NCBI GenBank assembly: GCA_030762895.1
Contig: CM061069.1
Coordinates: 21,343,630-21,407,629, forward strand
Direction of reading: 5' to 3'
DNA: 64,000 nucleotides
Source of the DNA: Sophora flavescens
Taxonomy: Eukaryota > Streptophyta > Magnoliopsida > Fabales > Fabaceae
Shown here: piece by piece, positions 57,712-64,000 of the stretch
How the letters are laid out: every line of letters starts with the position of its first letter
Position numbering within the stretch: the first letter of the stretch is position 1
Position numbers and translations under genes: made by a program
The notes under the pieces: generated by a model
The model's database searches: none
What the model saw: only the letters and a program-made list of their open reading frames with translations
What the model was told of the DNA's origin: nothing

Positions 57712-59185
57712 TGTTGTGACTCCGGCAAGTGTACCGGGTCGTCGCAAGTAATAAAAACACGGTAGTATTCTACCGAGGTCGAACACAAGGATTGGGTTAC
57801 CAATTCGACTAAATTGTCAAGAAATCCGATACGTTAGTTAAGCAATAGAAGGAGGTTGATAGACAGAGATTGAGATTGCAAATTCAAGAATCAAATCAAT
57901 TAAAGCTACGGGTGATTAAATTCAGAAATAAAAGCATCCAAGGTTTCAATCCACCTACCCACTCATGCAAAGTACCCAAGTGATGATATTCTCCTCCCTA
58001 AGTTCAATTTTAATGTCAACCGGGACCCCTAAATTTTCCTAAATCCACTTCGTGCTCATTAGGACGTATTCGATGATTTGGGTTAATTACTTGCTAGGTC
58101 TCTTAACCCTAATCTCGAATTCTATTAATTCTTGTTCCCTATAGGTTGCACCGATCTCATATTCACTCTCGTGCAATACTCGACCGATGTTCCCAATTCA
58201 AGTTCTGAAACGCGAATCGCCGCTAGGCCTCAACACGCTTAACTAGTCGATCACGCTAGCATATAATCGACACAATGAAAACAGAATTGGAAAATCATAA
58301 TTGAATTAAAGGAGAGAGAATTACATTACATTAATACTATGCCGCCATGGGTGGCTTCATCGATCCCTTAGACAAGAGGATTAGTTCCTCATGTCCGTAA
58401 CAACAACGCACGTACAATCGGAATTCATCCTAAGCCTATGAATTAAGAGAAAAGAAGAGAAGAAGAAATCCCAGAATAAGGGTTACAAAAGATCTCTGCA
58501 AATTCTGATCCAAAAGGTCCTCAAATCTGTTCTGATCTGCTCTATTTATAGGGAGGCCACGCGTCACGGCCGTGATGGCCATCACGGCCAGGCCGTGACG
58601 CATTCTGGGTTGGGCGCGCTTTCAAATCTTGAACATCACGGTCGTGAGCCTCATCACGGCTAGGCCGTGATAGCTTCTGTCTCCACCATCCGTTCTGCAC
58701 GCCGTGATGGTGTCACGCCAGGCCGTGACAGTGTTCTCGACTTTTGCCTCCTGGATTGTCACGGTAGTGATAGACATCACGGCTAGGCCGTGATGCTTTT
58801 CGACTTGTGTGGGTTTTAGGTCACGGCCGTGATATACATCACGGCTGGGCCGTGATGACTTCTCGACTTTTGCCCCTTCCGCTCTGCTTGATCATGGTCG
58901 TGATGGTCATCACGGCCAGGCCGTGATGGGCTCTGTCTGCTCATATTCTTCACTTTTCTTAACTCTTAAAGCTTCACTTATGGATCTGAAAACAACACAA
59001 GCAACCACAAGCGTAATTCTATCCAAAATAACCTAAAAACTACACAAAAGACGCAAAACGAGTCAAAGTCCAACTTAGGAACAAAACAAGGCAAATTCGA
59101 GCGAAATCGAGAGTGAACTCGAATAAATTGGCATATAAACCCTAGTTCATCTAGTCATAAAACTAGATAAGCCAGAGGCTTATCA
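57712..59185 (-). mobile_element. 3' LTR of element C
   Basis: 1474 bp, TG...CA; element sense starts TGATAAGCCTCTGG at 59185, next to the polypurine tract. It contains six GC-rich box pairs. Confidence 0.93.
58562..58935. repeat. Six ATCACGG/CCGTGAT box pairs in element C LTR
   Basis: Units start near 58563, 58642, 58698, 58758, 58820 and 58890. Box 1 is TCACGGCCGTGA or a variant; box 2 is ATCACGGC-N3-GCCGTGAT. The last unit ends 'gccgtgatgggctctgt', also found in the last unit of element A's LTRs. Confidence 0.92.
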
Positions 59186-59224
59186 AAATACCCCAAACTT
59201 AAACCTTGCTTGTCCCCAAGCAAG
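59186..59224 (-). promoter_or_regulatory. Polypurine tract and hairpin, element C
   Basis: Element sense: CTTGCTT-GGGGAC-AAGCAAG (59205-59224), then 'gtttaagtttggggtatttt', then the LTR. Same layout as element A. Confidence 0.78.
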
Positions 59225-60688
59225 CTTAAAACTCAAAAACGACTCAAGACTTGGCAAGCTTGAAAGATCTAATCAATTTCGCACAAATTTCATGCGACTT
59301 TACAAAACAAATTTTTCTTCTTTGATTCCCACCCCCCCCCCCCCCCCCCCCCTTTTCATCAATGTAATCCCCACATTCATCTACTTTAAACAATTGAGAA
59401 GTTATCATTCATGCCATCATTACTCTAAGTTGAGGCTCAAAGATACACACAAAGGAAGATCACCTATTTCAAACAATTGCATTTCTCACAAGGGTATTTA
59501 GTATTTCACTCATTCGCTCAAGTTTGTCTAGGCTTTCAACTTTTTCACTCAACTTCACTTATCAAGAGCACTTCCCATGAATTTGATTTCCATCTCAAAC
59601 ATAGTTCCCACGAAAACATGCATGCAACATCAAAAGGTCTTTTAAAGGTTGTAATGGGGCCTGGCTGAGGGTAGGATAATCAAGGATATTTAGGCTTAAG
59701 TCCCTAGGAACTAAGAGAGCATGAGCATTAAACACATTTTTCCACTCAAATTCCTTTCTTTCCATTTTTCATTTGGGCTCGGGTGACTACAACCTTTTCC
59801 TTGATATTATTTTTGTTTTGCCCCTTTTCTTTTGGCAAATTTTTTGTTTTCTTCTTTTCTTTTCTTTTCTTTTTGCCTAGGGTCAACCTTTATTTTCTTT
59901 TTCTCATCCCAATATGACACATACCTTGTAGCCACCCCAAACTTAGTTTCTCACAACCATTCTCTTGCTCATTTCCATGCTCTCCTAATCCTAAGACTGG
60001 GTTAACATGGTTTTTCAGATTTTGGCTCGTAATGTAGGGTCATCAAGAAACAATAGGTCAATTGGGCTCAATTTGGCTAACTAGGGACATGCATTAGGGA
60101 TGGTTAATTTCAGGCCAAGTAGCTATTCAAAGAAAGTTGCCTAAATCATTTGATGCAACATATAATCATGCAAACCATATAGAGATTCAAGCAAATTCGG
60201 GGAAGTGCAACTTACAGTGATTCACACATTCAAAAACAGAGTTGGAGGCTCAAATCCTCACCTGGACATTTTGCAAATTGTTTGACCGAGATACGATTCC
60301 TAGTGTGTGCACCCCCTCACCCCAAACTTATCATAAATCAAGCAATCATAATAAATCTCAAAGTTCAATTTTCAATTTTTTTTTAGTGGGGATAAACTTT
60401 TCTATTTTCAGACCCTAGGGGGAAATCATCAATGATCAAGTAATTCATGCAATCAATCATGTTCAATTCAATTAACATCCAACAAGCTTGCCGACACGAC
60501 TTTCATACAACAACTCTTGATCTTCTCAAATTATTCAAGAGTGACAAACAAAAACAAAACAAACTCAAAAAAAACAAAAACAAAAAAAAACAAGAGTGAG
60601 GAAAGAAAAGAGAGGGTACCTAGCTTGGGTTGCCTCCCAAGTAGCGCTTGTTTAACGTCCCGAGCCTGACTCAAGTCACCCCAGAGGG
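59225..60688 (-). other. 3' non-coding region of element C
   Basis: No env-like or other supported frame. Holds a poly-C run (59332-59352), pyrimidine-rich sequence (59800-59910), two more 'accccaaactta' polypurine-like words (59934 and 60320), the CTCTTGA/TCAAGAG hairpin (60514-60541) and the motif at 60623-60660. Confidence 0.8.
60623..60660 (-). promoter_or_regulatory. Conserved motif just after the pol stop, element C
   Basis: Element sense: GGACGTTAAACAAGCGCTAC then TTGGGAGGCAACCCAAGC, about 30 bases after the stop at 60689. Compare 11604-11640 in element A. Confidence 0.75.
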
Positions 60689-62809
60689 TTAATCTGGAGG
60701 AAGATCCTTCTTGCCATGCCATTCCTTGGCCCATTCTTTGTAGGTTTGTGCCCCTTTACATGCTCGCAAGCGGTTCCCGGACAGCTCATTTAAGTTCAGG
60801 ACCCTTCTATAGTCAGCACGCACTCTCCACTCCGCGATCGTCATTTTTGGGATTAACTTGTTGTCTTTATTGACCACCACGGTTGTGCTACCTTTCAACC
60901 TTGGTGCTTTACCTTTCTTTTTCATTCCCTTGCTGCTGAGTTCTTTCCTTGCACATTCTTCCCTTGGGAGACTCGGTATGGGTTCCATGTCTCGTAGCCA
61001 CTCAAGGTAGACTTCATCCCCCGAAGGGCCTTTTTCCTCACTGTCTTCCTCATGAGATTCCACAGATACTGTTGCAAGTGAAGGATCATGGTCTTTTCGA
61101 GTTACCTTTACCTTTTCAGTTGGGTCCATCTCATCCACTCGATACACAGCTGAATTCTCTTCCGGGTGCTTAATCGCTTCAAAGACATTGAAGACCACCT
61201 CATCATCATTTACCCTTAAAGTGAGTTTCCCTCTCCGCACATCTATCAAGGCACCCCCGGTGGCCAAGAAGGGCCTACCCAATATGAGAGGGATCTCAGC
61301 GTCTTCATCCATATCGAGCACCACAAAGTCTACTGGGAATATGAACTTGTCAACTTTCACGAGCAAGTCTTCAACTACTCCATAGGGATATTTGATAGAA
61401 CGATCGGCCAGTTGGAGTGACATTCGCGTATCCTTTACTTCTTTGATCCCTAGCCTCTTCATCATTGAGAGGGGCATCAAGTTGATGCTTGCCCCTAGAT
61501 CACATAATGCCTTTCCGAAGGTAATTCCCCCAATGGTGCATGGTATCGAGAAGGAACCGGGATCCTTCAACTTCGGAGGCAGTTTCCGTTGAAGAATGGC
61601 ACTACACTCCTCGGTCAAAGCAACCGTTTCTTCATCCACAATCCTCCGCTTCTTAGTGAGAAGTTCCTTCATAAACCGAGCATATGATGGCATTTGTTCC
61701 AAGGCTTCCGCAAATGGAATGTTAATCTGAAGTTTTCGGAAGACATCAAGGAACTTATTGAATTGCTTATCCTGTTGAGGCTTCTTCAATCTTTCCGGAT
61801 ACGGAACCTTCATGTAGGGTGGGAGGTCTTGGGGTTCAACCCACTTCTTCCTTCGGAACTCTTCATCCACAAGTTTCAGCCTTCCCCCTTGCTCCGGTCC
61901 CTTGTCACTTGCCAACCCTTCTTTTTCAGTTTGCTCTTCCTCAACATGAGGTTGATCTGGGCCCTTGTTATCCTGAGAATTAGTGGTACCCCTGCTAGGT
62001 CCTAACACCCTTCCGCTTCTAGTAGATATGACATTGCATTGTCCCTTGGGGTTGTTCTCGGTGTCACCTGGAAGAGTGCCCGGCAGACGCTCATTCAATT
62101 GCTTCGCGAGCTGTGCTATTTGTGTCTCGAGATTCTGAATTGCTGAACCTGTATGAGTGGCCAACTTGTCAATGGTAGTGTTCGTGTTAATTGACAATTT
62201 CTCCACTGCTGCACTCATTTTCTCAAAAGCCAACTCCCACGGTTGTCTTCCACTATCTGTTATTTGCACCTGATTAGTCCCAGGAGGACCCTGCTGAGTA
62301 TTGCGCTGCTGAATTCCAATGTTCGGTCTCAGACCCTGTTGAGGTTGTTGCCAATTCTGTTGAGGGTGTTGTTGACCGGCTAGACCACCATTAACATCAC
62401 TCCAAGCAAATCCCGGATGGTCTCTTCTCATGTAGCCCCTATTCTGATTCTGATTGTTCCTCTGATAATTGTTCTGGGGTACAGTGTCATAGAAGTTGTG
62501 GCAAGAGTCCACATGTTCTTGAGGGAAATTGAGCGGGCAATTCTGAGTGTCATGATTTCCATTGCAATTTGCACAACCCGGAGGCATTCCCTCGTGTATA
62601 GCATTAACCCTCTTGTTCCCAGACAAAGCCTCATTTTGCATCTTCAAAAGTCTGTTTTGCTCTAAAATGGCTTCCATTGTCCCAGAACTGATTCCACTCG
62701 AGGTCTCCCTACCACGGTTGTAATCATTATATGACATCTTCTCTAACAGTGCCCATCCATCCTCAGCCGATAAATATACAAAAGAACCGCCACCAGCGGC
62801 ATCACACAT
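60689..62809 (-). CDS. Gag C-terminus, protease and deleted pol, element C
   Basis: A 706-codon open frame. Residues 79-91 are the gag zinc motif CANCNGNHDTQNC; 110-190 are Gln/Asn-rich; IQNLETQIAQLAKQ (224-237) is the gag-pol linker where element A has a stop; protease has DLGAS at 437-441 and LILGRPFLAT at about 508-517. The start of RT (EWRVRADYRR, 660-669) is followed at once by LNLNELSGNRLRAC and YKEWAKEWHGK, which align with the C-terminal part of integrase. RT core, RNase H and the integrase catalytic core are therefore gone, with the frame kept open. The first ATG is not the original gag start. Confidence 0.88.
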   Translation of the reverse strand: MCDAAGGGSFVYLSAEDGWALLEKMSYNDYNRGRETSSGISSGTMEAILEQNRLLKMQNEALSGNKRVNAIHEGMPPGCANCNGNHDTQNCPLNFPQEHVDSCHNFYDTVPQNNYQRNNQNQNRGYMRRDHPGFAWSDVNGGLAGQQHPQQNWQQPQQGLRPNIGIQQRNTQQGPPGTNQVQITDSGRQPWELAFEKMSAAVEKLSINTNTTIDKLATHTGSAIQNLETQIAQLAKQLNERLPGTLPGDTENNPKGQCNVISTRSGRVLGPSRGTTNSQDNKGPDQPHVEEEQTEKEGLASDKGPEQGGRLKLVDEEFRRKKWVEPQDLPPYMKVPYPERLKKPQQDKQFNKFLDVFRKLQINIPFAEALEQMPSYARFMKELLTKKRRIVDEETVALTEECSAILQRKLPPKLKDPGSFSIPCTIGGITFGKALCDLGASINLMPLSMMKRLGIKEVKDTRMSLQLADRSIKYPYGVVEDLLVKVDKFIFPVDFVVLDMDEDAEIPLILGRPFLATGGALIDVRRGKLTLRVNDDEVVFNVFEAIKHPEENSAVYRVDEMDPTEKVKVTRKDHDPSLATVSVESHEEDSEEKGPSGDEVYLEWLRDMEPIPSLPREECARKELSSKGMKKKGKAPRLKGSTTVVVNKDNKLIPKMTIAEWRVRADYRRVLNLNELSGNRLRACKGAQTYKEWAKEWHGKKDLPPD

Positions 62810-63518
62810 TCATCCGATAGCGTCCTCTCAACCCATTAAAGAAATGTTGCACTTTGGAAACCGGGTCAAAGAACGCAGAGGGACATCTTATCAACAAACC
62901 ATTGTACCTCTCCCATGCTTCATTGTATGTTTCATCCTCAGTTTGCTTGAATGAAGTTATGGCTATTCTTTCTTGCTTGTGCCTTCCGAGGAGGAAAGTA
63001 TTTGGTTAGGAACTTCGTGCCATTTGCTCCCAAGTTCGATCTTTGTTCCTATCCAAGCTGTCAACCCAATCGCGAGCGACATCCCTAAGAGAGAGAGGGA
63101 AAAGTCGCAAGCGAAACTCATCCTGTGAGACTCCTCTTGTCTTCTGTAAGTCACACGCCTCAAGGAAGCGAGTGATGTGTCTATGCGGGTCTTGCTTTCC
63201 ACTCCCATCAAACTGATTCTCCCGGAGCTGGAATGTGACACATGCTTCAACTCTGAAGGAGTCTGTGTTCAAGTTGCCTCTCACAATAGAAGAGTCACAA
63301 TCCACCAAGCTTGGTAGATCGTACTCAAAGAGAGGCTTGTAACGAGGGAGAGGAGGAGGAGGATTTTCTTCAGCCATGCCTTCTATTTTAATTGCTTCCA
63401 ACCTCTTCCTTTCTCTGGCCTCTTTTCTTAACTGCCGCTCGGTCCTTGTGATCTCGGAATCGAATAGCAAGTCCTCTTGTAGAAGAGTACCTCGCATACA
63501 AAAACAGGCAAAGACCAA
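62810..63518 (-). pseudogene. Gag N-terminal part, element C, frameshifted
   Basis: The frame 63518-63006 has an ATG at 63377 (MAEENPPPPLPRYKPL) and the Athila gag core (FQLRENQFDGSGKQDPHRHI, LRLFPLSLRDVARDWVDSL). It stops at 63006; the following 200 bases continue the gag similarity in other frames (EAWERY at about 62905, FNGLRG at about 62840), with two or more frameshifts before the 62809 frame. Capsid function is lost unless frameshifting occurs. Confidence 0.85.
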
Positions 63519-63633
63519 GTGGAATCAAAGAAACAGAGAAAAATAATGGCAATTAAATAAAAGGAAATAAAACTAAAAGTTAGCTTAACCAAACAGCCGA
63601 ATTTCCTAAAAATTAGGAAAATTGGTTGTGCCA

Positions 63634-63652
63634 ATCCCCGGCAACGGCGCCA
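63634..63652 (-). promoter_or_regulatory. Primer-binding site of element C
   Basis: Element sense TGGCGCCGTTGCCGGGGAT, a perfect match to the tRNA-Asp 3' complement, six bases from the LTR end. Confidence 0.93.
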
Positions 63653-63658
63653 AAAACT

Positions 63659-64000
63659 TGTTGTGACTCCGGCAAGTGTACCGGGTCGTCGCAAGTAATA
63701 AAAACACGGTAGTATTCTACCGAGGTCGAACACAAGGATTGGGTTACCAATTCGACTAAATTGTCAAGAAATCCGATACGTTAGTTAAGCAATAGATGGA
63801 GGTTGATAGACAGAGATTGAGATTGCAAATTCAAGAATCAAATCAATTAAAGCTACGGGTGATTAAATTCAGAAATAAAAGCATCCAAGGTTTCGAATCC
63901 ACCTACCCACTCATGCAAAGTACCCAAGTGATGATATTCTCCTCCCTAAGTTCAATTTTAATGTCAACCGGGACCCCTAAATTTTCCTAAATCCACTTCC
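63659..64000 (-). mobile_element. 5' LTR of element C, partial
   Basis: The first 342 bases (U5 side) match 57712-58053 almost exactly; the LTR continues past the window. Confidence 0.93.

Larger units (their letters stand above)
57712..64000 (-). mobile_element. Athila-type element C, deletion derivative, runs off window
   Basis: 3' LTR 57712-59185, internal region 59186-63658, and the first 342 bases of the 5' LTR from 63659 to the window end. The primer site is tRNA-Asp type. The first 340 bases of the two LTRs differ by about two substitutions and one indel, so insertion is recent. Gag is frameshifted, protease is intact, and RT, RNase H and most of integrase are missing. It interrupts the Ogre integrase. 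Confidence 0.93.

Overview
This window is plant nuclear DNA made almost entirely of nested transposable elements. I recognise no intact host gene, tRNA or rRNA. The AT-rich background and the mix of elements (Ogre-type Ty3 with tandem-repeat LTRs, SIRE/Maximus-type Ty1, several Athila-type Ty3 copies, L1-like LINE, hAT/Mutator/PIF-like MITEs) suggest a legume, probably one with a large repeat-rich genome. The family calls rest on protein motifs and element ends read from the sequence; no database search was possible.

Layout. 1-3006 is an LTR-like sequence on the minus strand ending in TGTAACACCC. 3190-5290 holds two SIRE-like LTR remnants. From about 5440 to 37155 lies one L1-like LINE (minus strand), split by three insertions: a solo LTR (5737-7012, TSD gagac), an Athila element A (8561-18691, TSD tttaa) and a non-autonomous Athila-like element L (19409-35365, TSD ataag). 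Element L is itself split by a SIRE copy (20937-29665, TSD aaatt) and by a palindromic LTR structure (30658-32488, TSD catgc). Removing the insertions brings the LINE back to the order ORF1, endonuclease, zf-RVT/RNase H, with the reverse transcriptase domain missing.

37156-49518 is lower-density DNA: a hAT-like sequence, three MITEs with readable TSDs, a LINE RNase H fragment, a 1.7 kb non-autonomous copia-like element with 174-bp LTRs, simple repeats and a duplicated 200-bp segment. 49519-51460 is the start of a Ty3 LTR interrupted by an Ogre-like element (51461-57711, minus; LTR with a 240-bp higher-order repeat, then integrase). The Ogre integrase is interrupted by Athila element C (57712 to beyond 64000), whose two LTR ends are nearly identical, making it one of the youngest insertions; its reverse transcriptase, RNase H and most of its integrase are deleted.

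Most interesting signals. (1) Two independent Athila-type insertions carry an inverted piece of their own LTR inside the target-site duplication, suggesting aberrant cDNA was integrated. (2) Several Athila-type LTRs share arrays of short GC-rich self-complementary boxes. (3) A small hairpin just upstream of polypurine-like tracts keeps its loop while its stem sequence changes in a compensating way. (4) A motif just downstream of the pol stop codon is conserved between elements A and C. Old copies carry many nonsense codons, several explained by G-to-A or C-to-T change.
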